From Streptomyces davaonensis JCM 4913 (GTDB lineage Bacteria > Actinomycetota > Actinomycetes > Streptomycetales > Streptomycetaceae), in the NCBI RefSeq assembly GCF_000349325.1, contig NC_020504.1, forward strand, positions 248,001 through 312,000: a DNA stretch of 64,000 nt. Direction: 5' to 3'. Positions 37,112 to 46,062 of the stretch are shown here, piece after piece. The position numbers and the translations under genes were made by a program. The first letter of the stretch is position 1. Every line of letters begins with the position of its first letter. Below the pieces are notes generated by a model. That model was not told the origin of the DNA. It searched no databases and was given only the letters and a program-made list of their open reading frames with translations.

Positions 37112-37429
37112 TCAGATGCAGCCGCGGGGCTTGGGGATGCCGGCGATCCTCGCGGCGGTCTTCGCAGGCCCCTTGGGGAAGAGCTGGTAGAGCTCCTTGA
37201 CGCTGACGCCGGAGGTCTTGCCGAGCACGCGCACGGTGGGGCCGGTGCCCTTGGCGGCGTACTGCTCGCGCATGAAGCGGATGACCGTCCAGTGCCGGTC
37301 GGTCAGCGCCTCGATGCCGGCTTCCGTGGCGATCTGCTCGGCCATCGGCTCGGTCCAGCGCGCGGGGTCGGTGAAGAAGCCCTCGTCGTCGACCGGGACG
37401 GCCGTGTCGGCGTAGGTGGCGGTGGGCAT
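37112..37429 (-). CDS. TusE/DsrC family sulfur relay protein
   Basis: This encodes 105 aa. VDDEGFFTDPARWTEPMAE, then ALTDRHWTVIRFMREQY, then the flexible C-terminal arm ending IAGIPKPRGCI, which is the DsrC/TusE signature. The penultimate Cys (CysA) is kept. The second Cys of true DsrC, ten residues earlier, is Ala here (TAARIAG), so this is the TusE-like form that carries a persulfide but cannot make the DsrC trisulfide loop. It is co-transcribed with its neighbours. Confidence 0.88.
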   Translation of the reverse strand: MPTATYADTAVPVDDEGFFTDPARWTEPMAEQIATEAGIEALTDRHWTVIRFMREQYAAKGTGPTVRVLGKTSGVSVKELYQLFPKGPAKTAARIAGIPKPRGCI

Positions 37430-37441
37430 GTCGGGGTCCTC

Positions 37442-38683
37442 TCAGAGGGCTACGTGGTTCTTGCCGCGCTCGGGCATGGCCGAGCCGATGCCGGGCAGCT
37501 CCCGGCCGGGCAGCAGGCTGTGCCAGTACAGCCACTCGAAGGCGAGCTTGCCGAGGTGGGCGGCGTGCGACTCCTTCAGCAGCGGCAGGCCGACCAGGCC
37601 CGGGAAATGGCCGGGCAGCGGCTCGGTGTCGTAGTTGAAATCGATGAGCAGGGCCTTGTGGAAGCCGGTCTCCACAAAGCAGTTGGCGTGTCCGTCGAAG
37701 GACGCGTCCAGCGGCCGTCCGGTCAGGAACCGGCCGATGTTGTGCACCAGCACCTCACCCTCGAAGTGCGCCACCGAACCCGCCTTGGACGCCGACAGGC
37801 CCGCCGCGTCCCCGATCGCGAACACCTCCGGGTGGCCCGGGAGCTGGAGCGTGTGCGGATCGACGGGGACGAAGTCGAGTTCGTCGCCCAGGCCCGCGGA
37901 GCGGCCCACGTACTCCGCTCCGCCGTGCAGGGGCACGACGACCGCCAGGTCGAAGGGCACCTCGCGCTCGTCGTACGAGACGAGCCGACCGCCCGCCCCG
38001 TCGACCTCGCCGAGGGTGAACTCGGTGACCAGCTCGACCCCTTTGTCCCTGAGGAGCCCGCCCAGCGCCTTCGCCGCGACCGGCTTGGTGAACGCACCGT
38101 CCAGCGGAGTGACGTACGTCAGCTCGACTCGGTCCCGGAGCCCTCGCCGCTGGAAGTACCAGTCGGCGAGGAAGGCGAATTCCAGTGGGGCGACCGGACA
38201 CTTGACCGGCAGGTCGGCCACGTCGATCACCACGCGGCCGCCGTCGAAACGCTCCAGCGCGTCGTGCAGGCCGGCCGCGCCGGGCAGGTCGTAGAAGGTG
38301 AAGACCTTCTCCCCCCAGCCGGGACCGGTCAGCCCGTCGGTCTCCTGCGGCAGCAGCCTCGCTCCGGTGGCGACCACAAGGACGTCGTACGACAGCCGGA
38401 TGCCACCGGCGAGGTGGACGGTCCGCGCGTCCGGGTCGACCCGTTCGATCCGCGCCTGCTTGTAGTCGACGGCCGCCTCCAACTGCCGGGGCCGGGAGCG
38501 CACCAGGTGGTGCGGTTGGGCGAGCCCGAACGGCACGAACAGCAGTCCGGGCTGATACAGGTGGTCGTCGTCCTGGTCGACGACCGTGATCCGGCACTCG
38601 TCCCGGTCGTACGTGCGACACAGTCGGTTGGCCGTCATGGCGCCGGCGGTTCCGCCGCCGAGAATCACGATGTGTTTGCCCAT
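37442..38683 (-). CDS. second sulfide:quinone oxidoreductase-like flavoprotein
   Basis: This encodes 413 aa from ATG 38681-38683; an upstream ATG would add 12 residues. FAD motif IVILGGGTAGAMTANRL, redox cysteines in LPVKCPVAPLEFAFL (about residue 161) and HANCFVETG (about 334), and a C-terminal amphipathic region FEWLYWHSLL for membrane contact. The spacing and surroundings differ from the SQR at 31854, so this is a different SQR type and not a recent duplicate. It heads an operon with TusE- and DsrE-like carriers. Confidence 0.85.
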   Translation of the reverse strand: MGKHIVILGGGTAGAMTANRLCRTYDRDECRITVVDQDDDHLYQPGLLFVPFGLAQPHHLVRSRPRQLEAAVDYKQARIERVDPDARTVHLAGGIRLSYDVLVVATGARLLPQETDGLTGPGWGEKVFTFYDLPGAAGLHDALERFDGGRVVIDVADLPVKCPVAPLEFAFLADWYFQRRGLRDRVELTYVTPLDGAFTKPVAAKALGGLLRDKGVELVTEFTLGEVDGAGGRLVSYDEREVPFDLAVVVPLHGGAEYVGRSAGLGDELDFVPVDPHTLQLPGHPEVFAIGDAAGLSASKAGSVAHFEGEVLVHNIGRFLTGRPLDASFDGHANCFVETGFHKALLIDFNYDTEPLPGHFPGLVGLPLLKESHAAHLGKLAFEWLYWHSLLPGRELPGIGSAMPERGKNHVAL

Positions 38684-38741
38684 GTCCCCACTGTCGTGCG
38701 GGAGATGACGGCCGGACATGGGCCACTGGTCCCCGCTCCAG

Positions 38742-38833
38742 TACCCACCCGGGTATGTCATCGACCGGGCCCACCGGCCCTCCGGAGCCCAGTTGCCCGC
38801 CCCGAATGCCCTGGTAAAATACCGGGCAGGGTA
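38742..38833. promoter_or_regulatory. two weaker CstR-type operators in the divergent SQR/OsmC promoter
   Basis: 38742-38755 reads TACCCA-CC-CGGGTA and 38820-38833 reads TACCGG-GC-AGGGTA. Both keep the TACC/GGTA ends but have shorter C/G tracts. They lie between the minus-strand SQR operon and the plus-strand OsmC operon, and one may serve each. Confidence 0.6.
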
Positions 38834-38958
38834 TCTCGTCGCGACATAGGACGCGAGGGCCGAACGGTCCCCGCAGCACCCCGCCGGCCCCTCCCCCGGC
38901 CCCGCGCTCAGCGGTCGACTGGAATCGGACAGCCGACACCAGCGAGAAGGGCCCGGCC

Positions 38959-39411
38959 ATGACCGGCAGCACACCGCAGACCGTCAGCACGAACCACACC
39001 GACTCCATGGACGTGCACCACCTGGAGGTCGTCCATGTCGAGCGCGACGCCTACACCGTGAACGTCCGCGGTCACCGCCTCCAGGTCGACCAGCCCGTCG
39101 AGGCGGGCGGCACGGACACCGCACCCACTCCCACCGAGCTCTTCGCGGCTTCGCTGGCCACCTGCGTGGCCTTCTACGCGGGCCGCTACCTCCACCGCCA
39201 CAACCTGCCCCGAGCCGGCCTGCGCGTGCGCACGGAGTTCACCATGGCCACGGACCGCCCGGCGCGTGTCGCCTCGCTGCGCCTGCTGATCGTCCCGCCG
39301 CCGGAGCTGCCCGAGCAGCGCCGCGCCGCGCTGCTGGCCGTGGCCTCGCGCTGCACGGTCCACAACACCCTCCACGAGCCACCCGAGATCGACATCGAGC
39401 TGGAACCATGA
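38959..39411 (+). CDS. OsmC family protein
   Basis: This encodes 150 aa with GAGAAGG before ATG 38959. The two OsmC cysteines are seen in LFAASLATCVAFYAG and VASRCTVHNTLH. Upstream is a 25-residue polar extension. OsmC proteins reduce hydroperoxides. In sulfur operons related proteins may act on persulfides, which is inferred from context. The stop overlaps the next ATG (ATGA), so it is coupled to the PLP enzyme. Confidence 0.85.
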   Translation: MTGSTPQTVSTNHTDSMDVHHLEVVHVERDAYTVNVRGHRLQVDQPVEAGGTDTAPTPTELFAASLATCVAFYAGRYLHRHNLPRAGLRVRTEFTMATDRPARVASLRLLIVPPPELPEQRRAALLAVASRCTVHNTLHEPPEIDIELEP

Positions 39412-41102
39412 CCACGACCTCGGCACCGACCGCATCGGCACTGCTGGACCGCATCCGGGACGGCCTCATCGGCGACGACGAGGTACTGGAGGGCCCTTAC
39501 GGCCCGAAGCGGATCGTCTACGCCGACTACACCGCCTCGGGCCGCGCCCTCGACTTCATCGAGGACTTCGTCCGCGAGCAGGTGCTGCCGCGCTACGGCA
39601 ACACCCACACAGAGAGCTCCAGCACCGGCCTGCAGACGACCCGGCTGCGCGAGGACGCCCGCCGGATCATCCGGGACGCGGTCGGCGGCACCGAGGACGA
39701 CCTCGTCCTCTTCTGCGGATCCGGCGCCACCGCCGCGGTCAACAAGCTGGTCGGCATCCTGGAGCTGCGGCACCCGGACCGGCCTGCGCCGGCCGAGCGG
39801 CCGGTGGTGTTCGTGGGCCCCTACGAGCACCACTCCAACGAACTGCCCTGGCGCGAGTCCATCGCCGACGTCGTCGTGATCGACGCAGACGCCGACGGCC
39901 ACATCGACCTGGCCGCTCTGGAGGCGGGGCTGCGGCGGTACGCCGACCGCCCGATGCGCATCGGCAGCTTCTCCGCGGCCTCCAACGTCACCGGCATCCT
40001 CACCGACACCGAGCGCGTCGCGAGGCTGCTGCACGCCTACGGCGCCCTGTCCTTCTGGGACTACGCGGCGGCGGCACCGTACATCCCGATCAGGACGGCC
40101 CGGAGCGCCCCGGGTGTCGAGGACCACAAGGACGCGCTGTTCCTGTCCCCGCACAAGTTCGTCGGCGGCCCGCAGACCCCTGGGGTGCTCGTCGTACGGC
40201 GCGAGCTGGTGCGCAACCGGGTGCCCACCGTACCCGGCGGCGGCACGGTCGCCTTCGTCGATCCGCTCGGCCACCGCTATCTCGATGATCCAGTGGCCCG
40301 CGAGGAGGGCGGTACCCCCGCGATCGTCGAATCCATCCGGGCCGGGCTCGTCCTCACCCTCAAACAGGCGGTCGGCACCGACACCATCCAGGCCGCCGAA
40401 GAGCGCCACTGGCGTCGCGCACTCGCGGAGTGGGACCGCAACCCCGGCATCGAGATCCTCGGCAACCACGACGCCCGCCGCCTGTCCATCGTCTCCTTCC
40501 GCATCCGCCATGGCGAGCACACCTGGCTGCACCACAACTACGTCGTCGCCCTGCTCAATGACCTGTTCGGCATCCAGGCCCGCGGCGGCTGCTCCTGTGC
40601 GGGGCCCTATGGCCATCGCCTGCTGGCCATCGACGCCGCCACCTCGCACGCCCTGCTCGACGAGGTCGTGCACGGCTGTGACGGCATCAAGCCCGGCTGG
40701 ACTCGCATCAACTTCAACTACTTCATCAGCGACAGCGTCCGCGACTACCTCATCGACGCCGTCGACCTGATCGCCGCCCACGGTCACCGTCTCCTGCCCG
40801 ACTACCGCTTCGACCCGCACACCGGACAGTGGCACCACCACGCCGGCCCCGCCGACCCGCCGCTGCGGCTGACCGATGCGCGCTTCACCGCCGACGGCGA
40901 GCTCGCCGCCCCGGCCGTTCGCCATCGCCGGCTGGGGGAAGAGGCCCTGCCCGGTCAGCTCGACCGCGCCCGCGAGGTGCTGGCCGCTCGCCGCGACCGT
41001 CTCGATGGCGGCCCCACCGGACTGCCGGCCGACTTCGAGCGCATGCGCTGGTTCCCTCTTCCTCCCGTCTGCCTGGAACAAACCCGGACCGACGCTGGTT
41101 GA
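39408..41102 (+). CDS. class-V aminotransferase-fold PLP enzyme (cysteine desulfurase-like)
   Basis: This encodes 564 aa. N-terminal VYADYTASGRALDFIEDF, the cofactor Asp-Ala region SFWDYAAAAPY, and the PLP Lys in LSPHKFVGGPQTPG. A Cys pair lies in ARGGCSCAGPYGH, where desulfurases carry the catalytic Cys loop. It is about 150 residues longer than IscS/SufS because of a C-terminal extension. Coupling to OsmC, and thioredoxin next door, suggests sulfur release from a cysteine or persulfide derivative. The substrate is not proven. Confidence 0.82.
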   Translation: MTTTSAPTASALLDRIRDGLIGDDEVLEGPYGPKRIVYADYTASGRALDFIEDFVREQVLPRYGNTHTESSSTGLQTTRLREDARRIIRDAVGGTEDDLVLFCGSGATAAVNKLVGILELRHPDRPAPAERPVVFVGPYEHHSNELPWRESIADVVVIDADADGHIDLAALEAGLRRYADRPMRIGSFSAASNVTGILTDTERVARLLHAYGALSFWDYAAAAPYIPIRTARSAPGVEDHKDALFLSPHKFVGGPQTPGVLVVRRELVRNRVPTVPGGGTVAFVDPLGHRYLDDPVAREEGGTPAIVESIRAGLVLTLKQAVGTDTIQAAEERHWRRALAEWDRNPGIEILGNHDARRLSIVSFRIRHGEHTWLHHNYVVALLNDLFGIQARGGCSCAGPYGHRLLAIDAATSHALLDEVVHGCDGIKPGWTRINFNYFISDSVRDYLIDAVDLIAAHGHRLLPDYRFDPHTGQWHHHAGPADPPLRLTDARFTADGELAAPAVRHRRLGEEALPGQLDRAREVLAARRDRLDGGPTGLPADFERMRWFPLPPVCLEQTRTDAG

Positions 41103-41118
41103 ACCCAGCACATGCACA

Positions 41119-41132
41119 TACCCCACCGGGTA
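41119..41132. promoter_or_regulatory. CstR-type operator TACCCC-AC-CGGGTA
   Basis: One mismatch. It lies 20 bp upstream of the thioredoxin start, overlapping the likely promoter. Confidence 0.7.
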
Positions 41133-41152
41133 TATGGAAGCGGAGGGGCCCC

Positions 41153-41533
41153 ATGCCGACCGTCGAACTGACCCAGGACAACTTCGAGGAGACCGTCACC
41201 GGCTCCGCCATCGTGCTCATCGACTTCTGGGCCGCGTGGTGCGGACCGTGCCGGATGTTCGGACCCGTCTACGAGAAGGCCTCGGAGCGCCACCCGGACA
41301 TCGTCTTCGGCAAGGTCGACACCGAAGCACAGCCCGAACTCGCGGGAGCCTTCCGCATCTCGTCCATCCCCACCCTGATGGCCGTCCGCGACCGGACCGT
41401 CCTGTACGCACAGCCGGGCGCGCTGCCTCCTCAGGCGCTGGAGGAGCTCATCGGCAAGATCCGGGCCGTCGACATGGAGGACATACGCCGGAAGGCGTCA
41501 GCAGGCTCGGCGGAGGCAACGAAACAGGTGTGA
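41153..41533 (+). CDS. trx: thioredoxin
   Basis: This encodes 126 aa with GGAGGGG before ATG 41153. Active site DFWAAWCGPCRMF (WCGPC) and cis-Pro in ISSIPTLM. The last 20 residues are an extra polar tail. Thioredoxin reduces protein persulfides as well as disulfides. A CstR operator of its own marks it as the regulon's dedicated reductant. Confidence 0.93.
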   Translation: MPTVELTQDNFEETVTGSAIVLIDFWAAWCGPCRMFGPVYEKASERHPDIVFGKVDTEAQPELAGAFRISSIPTLMAVRDRTVLYAQPGALPPQALEELIGKIRAVDMEDIRRKASAGSAEATKQV

Positions 41534-41572
41534 TCCTTAGCGGTCGACGCCGCACCGAACCGGGACGTACAG

Positions 41573-41890
<318 letters not shown>

Positions 41891-42415
41891 TCCAGTCGCA
41901 CACGGACGGCATGAGCTGAGCAAGAAAGCAGCCTCAACCACCGGAGGCGCATTTCCGCATGGCCTTCGACGACTCACGCCTGACGGCCGCATCGCAGTCG
42001 GCCCCGTCGAGCAACTGACCCGCATCGTTGATCGAGTGGGCGACCGCACTGAGTTCAAGGGGCGCACCGCAGTGGACTCGCCGAACTCAGACGTCGGCGC
42101 CATCCTGGTGGCCAAGCCCGATGACGGCTGCCCTCTTGCGTACGCTCATTCACGTTCACGCCCCTCGGTGACGGCACGTCGGCCCGCCCGCTGCGGGCCT
42201 TGGCATGCACCAGAGCACCGCACCCGGTACGGCTGCAGCAGGGGCGCTGCAATGGGCCGCAAGGCCGTTTGCATCTGGTGCAAACCACTGTTGCCGCCCA
42301 CCAGCCCGGTCTACGGTGTAGAGCGGCCTTCCCCTGAGAACACCGACGCGCGCGCCTCCACATGGTGATCCAGCTTGATCTTTAACCTCCGGTGTCGCCG
42401 GTGCGTCGAACTTGA
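41891..42415. other. gap with a short coding fragment
   Basis: A plus-strand frame from about 41960 to 42140 (TPDGRIAVGPVEQLTRIVDR, then DSPNSDVGAILVAKPDDG) has coding character but no start or end. It is probably debris. Nothing else is recognisable. Confidence 0.3.
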
Positions 42416-42976
42416 TCATTCGGTCACGTCCACCGTGGGCCACGCCGCGGCAGTGCGGAACGTGCTGGGGCTCTGGCCCTTGTGGCGTTTGAAGGCGTCG
42501 GCGTAGCCGACGCTCTTCGCGATCTGGGCGATGCCGAGATCCGTGTCGGCCAGGAGCATCTCGGCGTCGTCCATGCGCCATTCGGTGAGATAGGCAAGGG
42601 GCGCGCGGCCCATCAGTCGGGTGAAGCGTCTTGCGAACAGTGCCCAGAAGACGCCTGCTTGCGCAGCCAGCGACGCGACCGTCCAGGTATTGGCGGGCTG
42701 GCCGTGGAATGCGCGCAGAGCCGGCGCGAGGACCGGGTCGGCGAGGCCACGCTACCAACTCGGGGCGTCCGCGCCGACCCGATCGAACCAGGTGCGCAGT
42801 GTGCACATCAGTGCCCAGTCGAGGAGCCGGTCCCTCAGTGCCTGCGAACCGGAGGAGAGCCGGGCGGCGTCGGCGGCGGAGATCTCCAGCCAGGCGCAGA
42901 CGTCAGCGTCCTCAGTGGGGAGTGTAAATCTAACGGCGGATCCGACGATCATGGGAGAGACGTCAAGTGACTGCAA
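42416..42976 (-). pseudogene. AraC family regulator (cupin type) with internal stop
   Basis: A single minus-strand frame encodes the C-terminal end of a cupin domain (LSSGSQALRDRLLDWALM), a TAG at 42752-42754 where PSWWRGL would be expected, and then the AraC helix-turn-helix. The second helix pair has also lost several residues: SVGYADAFKRHKGQSP lacks the usual SPFAF segment. The N-terminal cupin half is missing. The regulator cannot be functional. Confidence 0.75.
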
Positions 42977-43010
42977 CCGCCGTGGAGTTGGAGACCGTGG
43001 GGCGGGTCGC

Positions 43011-43589
43011 TTACGCGCTCGGTGGTGTCGTGCGCAAGCCTTCGAGGAGAGCGGCGAGGTAGCGGTGTGCGGCGTCGGCCCGGTCGGCGGGGGTGCCGCC
43101 GTGGACGCTCACGGCGTGGGCGATGCCGCACATGAGCGGGACGAGGTCGGCGGCGGCGAGGTCGGGGCGGACCACTCCGGCATCGCGGGCCCGGGCGAGC
43201 AGGGTGGCGCCGGCCGACGCGAGTGACTTCTTGAGTTCCGTGGTGCGCGGCACGGCGTCCGTGGCCGCGGCGGCGACGGGGGGCAGGGCGGCGTCGGTGA
43301 CCTGCGCCTCGACGGTGTGGAAGAGGAAGCCCGTCAGGCTGCGCCAGGGGTCGGCATCGGTCAGCGCCTGCTGGCCGTGGGCGGCCAGGGCCTCCAGGCA
43401 TGGGGCGGCGACGGTCTCCAGCAGCGCCTCGGGCGTGGCGAAGTGCCGATAGACGGTGCCGACCCCGAGTCCTGCCCGGCGTGCGACGTCGTTGAGCTGC
43501 AGTGGGGTGCCCTCGTCGACCAGGTCGCGGGCGACGGAGACGATCCGCTGCCAGTTGCGGGCCGCGTCCTTGCGTAGAGGCGTCGTCAT
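43011..43589 (-). CDS. TetR family transcriptional repressor
   Basis: This encodes 192 aa. The N-terminal helix-turn-helix reads VARDLVDEGTPLQLNDVARRAGLGVGTVYRHFATPEAL (split here only for description). The C-terminal ligand domain is Ala-rich. A dyad CGGATG-N3-CATCCG lies 15 bp upstream of its start, and two related sites precede the SDR gene next to it. It probably represses itself and that SDR. Confidence 0.9.
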   Translation of the reverse strand: MTTPLRKDAARNWQRIVSVARDLVDEGTPLQLNDVARRAGLGVGTVYRHFATPEALLETVAAPCLEALAAHGQQALTDADPWRSLTGFLFHTVEAQVTDAALPPVAAAATDAVPRTTELKKSLASAGATLLARARDAGVVRPDLAAADLVPLMCGIAHAVSVHGGTPADRADAAHRYLAALLEGLRTTPPSA

Positions 43590-43603
43590 GAGGCCATGCT
43601 AAT

Positions 43604-43618
43604 CGGATGGTTCATCCG
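43604..43618. promoter_or_regulatory. CGGATG-GTT-CATCCG operator before tetR
   Basis: A perfect 6-bp dyad with a 3-nt spacer, 15 bp upstream of the TetR ATG. It recurs with one change at 44583 and 44624. Confidence 0.7.
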
Positions 43619-43666
43619 GATAGTTCCGCCGCCCGCCCGGTGGCCGCCCCGCCGCGCGTATGACGC

Positions 43667-44557
43667 TCAGTTGAGGGCGAGCGGTGCGTGCCGTTCGCTG
43701 AGTCGGCGTACGGCTTCGGCGACGCGGAGGTCGGCCGCCGCGCGGTGCGGGGCGACTGGGTGTGCCTGGGCGCCGATGACGATGCCGGTTCGGCCCGTCA
43801 GTGTGTCGTCGGTGGCGGCCATGATGGAGGGCCTGGCTGCCGCGGATGCCGGACCCGAGGTCGAGCGTTCGAATGTGCGGCGCACCAAGGGCCACAGCAG
43901 CCGCAGGGCGGGTGAGACGATCTTCGGGTCGGTCATGGTGCCGTTGGTCATGTCGGTCGCGGCCCCTCCGGGATCGGCGGCGAAGACCGAGACGCCGGTG
44001 CCGTCCAGCCGGGCTGCCAGGTCCAAGGTGTAGGCCAGGTTGGCGAGCTTGGCGCGACCGTACCAGTGGAAGCCGTAGTAGCCGCCCGGCGGCTCGATGG
44101 CGTCGAACACTCGCTTGCCCAGGGCGACTGCACCCGACGTCACGTTCACGATCCTGCTCGGCGCACCGGCCGTGAGTGTGGGCAGCAGCAGTTCGGTCAG
44201 CAGGTAGGGCGAGAGGTGGTTGACGACGAACGACGCCTCGACACCGCCCCGGGTCTGGCGCTCGGCGAACATCGCCCCGACGTTGTTGACCAGCACCGTC
44301 AGCGGTTCCCCCGAGGCGGCGTGGTCGGCCGCGATCCTACGGGCGAGCGCACGCACCTGGTCGAGCGCGGCGAGGTCCGCGGACAGGAAGCGGGCCGGAT
44401 GCACCGGGCCCGTCGTGTTGATCCGCTCGACGGCCTTGGCTCCCCGTTCGGCGTCGCGCCCGATCACTGTGACCGCGAACCCGGCGACGGCCAGCCCCAG
44501 CGCCGTCTCCAGGCCGATGCCCCCTGTTCCAGCCGTGACCACTGCTGTCTTCTTCAT
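43667..44557 (-). CDS. short-chain dehydrogenase/reductase
   Basis: This encodes 296 aa from ATG 44555-44557 behind GGAGGAG (an in-frame start at 44581 lies inside the operator region). TAGTGGIGLETAL replaces the TGxxxGIG site, followed by NNVGAMFAE, VTSGAV and a Tyr-X3-Lys in WYGRAKLANL. The protochlorophyllide reductase/retinol dehydrogenase-like branch has this appearance. It is probably controlled by the TetR gene 77 bp downstream. Confidence 0.88.
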   Translation of the reverse strand: MKKTAVVTAGTGGIGLETALGLAVAGFAVTVIGRDAERGAKAVERINTTGPVHPARFLSADLAALDQVRALARRIAADHAASGEPLTVLVNNVGAMFAERQTRGGVEASFVVNHLSPYLLTELLLPTLTAGAPSRIVNVTSGAVALGKRVFDAIEPPGGYYGFHWYGRAKLANLAYTLDLAARLDGTGVSVFAADPGGAATDMTNGTMTDPKIVSPALRLLWPLVRRTFERSTSGPASAAARPSIMAATDDTLTGRTGIVIGAQAHPVAPHRAAADLRVAEAVRRLSERHAPLALN

Positions 44558-44582
44558 GTGCTCCTCCACCCCGGCAGCCAAT

Positions 44583-44638
44583 CGGATAGATCATCCACTT
44601 AGTCCCGGACGGTAGCACACATGCGGATGAACTATCCG
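44583..44638. promoter_or_regulatory. two TetR operators before the SDR gene
   Basis: 44583-44597 reads CGGATA-GAT-CATCCA and 44624-44638 reads CGGATG-AAC-TATCCG. The same 6-3-6 pattern occurs as at 43604; the centres are 41 bp apart. Confidence 0.68.
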
Positions 44639-45064
44639 GTTGAGGCTTCGGCGCAGCGGCGGTCCGCCCGCCGACAGGAGACAGGCGGATGCCTGGGGAA
44701 TTGCGTGACGTTTGCGCTGGGGAATCGCGTGACCGTCGGCACAGGCCGAACCGGCGACCGCGCTCGACGTCGAACACCACCTCCACACGCAGGGGTTCGC
44801 TGCTCCACAGAACTCAAGCGGGGGCGCGACCGCTGCCGCCGCCGATGCCGAAGAGTGGCCCCTGGTGTCCGCCTGCCCGTTGGTGCACTCAGACGAGTAC
44901 GCGGAAAGGGGCCCTGGCCGGGGCCCCGAGTCGGGCAGCCTGGTCGAACCTGCCGTGGTCGCGTCCCGCTCGCGCGTTGGGGCGAAGTCGACGCCGCGCT
45001 CGGGTTGTACCCCTCAGGCCGGACGACGCCTGCCGGCCATGGTCATCGCCCGGCCCGGTCCCGG
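44639..45064. other. intergenic, no gene seen
   Basis: This 426-bp gap lies between the SDR promoter and the 3' end of the LysR gene. Open frames here are GC-driven and show no motif. Confidence 0.4.
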
Positions 45065-45940
45065 TCAGGACGGCGGGGCGGTCAGGACGGCCTTGGCCGC
45101 CAGCCGGAGATTCCTGATCATCCGATTCGGGTCGCCCTTGCGGCTGACCAGGACGACCCTGCTTGGGGGTGCGCCCTCGATCGGGATGGTGACGAGGTCG
45201 GGACGTAGTGAGCTGCGCCGATCTCCGACCGGCAGTACGGCGATCGCCCTGCCACTCGCGACGAGTTCGAGCTTGTCCTCGTAGCTCTCGACCGGCGGCA
45301 CGCCGGCCCCGAGGATGCGGTAGGAAGTCCAGTCCGCGGTCTCGAACGCGCACGGCGCCGCCTCTTCGCCGGCCAGTTCTTCCGCGGTCACCGACGCGCG
45401 GTCGGCCAAGGGATGACCGTGCGGGACCACGAGCATCCGGGGCTCCTCGTACAGCGGGGTGGTGAACACGTCGTCGGCGGCGAGCGGCAGTGGGGCCCGC
45501 GCGATCAGGGCGTCGACTCGCTTGTCGGTCAGCGCCCCGACGTCGCGGCAGCTCAGGTACCGGGTGGCGATCTCGGCGTCCGGGTAACGGCGGCGCAGTT
45601 CCCGTAGGGCGGGAGTGATCACCAGGTCTTCGACGTAGCCGATGGCGATTCGTTCGGTCTCGGCTTGTTCACGCACGGCCAGCTCGGCCTGACGGGCGGC
45701 CTGCAGCAGGGCTTGGGCCCGGGGGAGGAATGTCTGGCCGGCCGGAGTGAGCCGGGTGCCGTGGGGGGTGCGGTCCAGCAGTCGTGTGCCGAGATATTTC
45801 TCGAGCCGTTGGATCTGGCGGCTCAGCGCCGGCTGGGCCACGTGCAGGTCGGCGGCGGCCCGGCCGAAGTGCTGGTGCGCCGCCACCACGGTGAAGTAGC
45901 GCACCAGCCGCAGTTCCAGGTCCTGTCCGAGATCGTTCAC
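45065..45940 (-). CDS. LysR family transcriptional regulator
   Basis: This encodes 291 aa from GTG 45938-45940. Helix-turn-helix LRLVRYFTVVAAHQHFGRAAA, then LHVAQPALSRQIQRLEKYLG. The effector domain follows with ERIAIGYVEDLVITPALREL. It is divergent from the quinone oxidoreductase-like gene at 46063, the classic LysR-target layout. The dyad GGTT-GCCG-AACC at 45979-45990 in the shared promoter may be its site. Confidence 0.9.
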   Translation of the reverse strand: MNDLGQDLELRLVRYFTVVAAHQHFGRAAADLHVAQPALSRQIQRLEKYLGTRLLDRTPHGTRLTPAGQTFLPRAQALLQAARQAELAVREQAETERIAIGYVEDLVITPALRELRRRYPDAEIATRYLSCRDVGALTDKRVDALIARAPLPLAADDVFTTPLYEEPRMLVVPHGHPLADRASVTAEELAGEEAAPCAFETADWTSYRILGAGVPPVESYEDKLELVASGRAIAVLPVGDRRSSLRPDLVTIPIEGAPPSRVVLVSRKGDPNRMIRNLRLAAKAVLTAPPS

Positions 45941-46062
45941 CCGTGCAGCGTACGTGTCATGCCGTTTCGGAATGACGAGGTTGCCGAACCGGTCTTGGAC
46001 GGCCATGCCGCCCTGGATCTTGACTGAAGGAGCAATGTCTCCCCGAGAAAGCGACAGGCGCG

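Noticed and set aside
39186..41126. 646-codon minus-strand frame opposite the PLP enzyme
   Set aside because: Shadow of the class-V enzyme, which has PLP and Cys motifs.
42752..42754. frame end as the natural stop of a small cupin protein
   Set aside because: The same frame continues directly into an AraC helix-turn-helix, so the TAG is a nonsense mutation.
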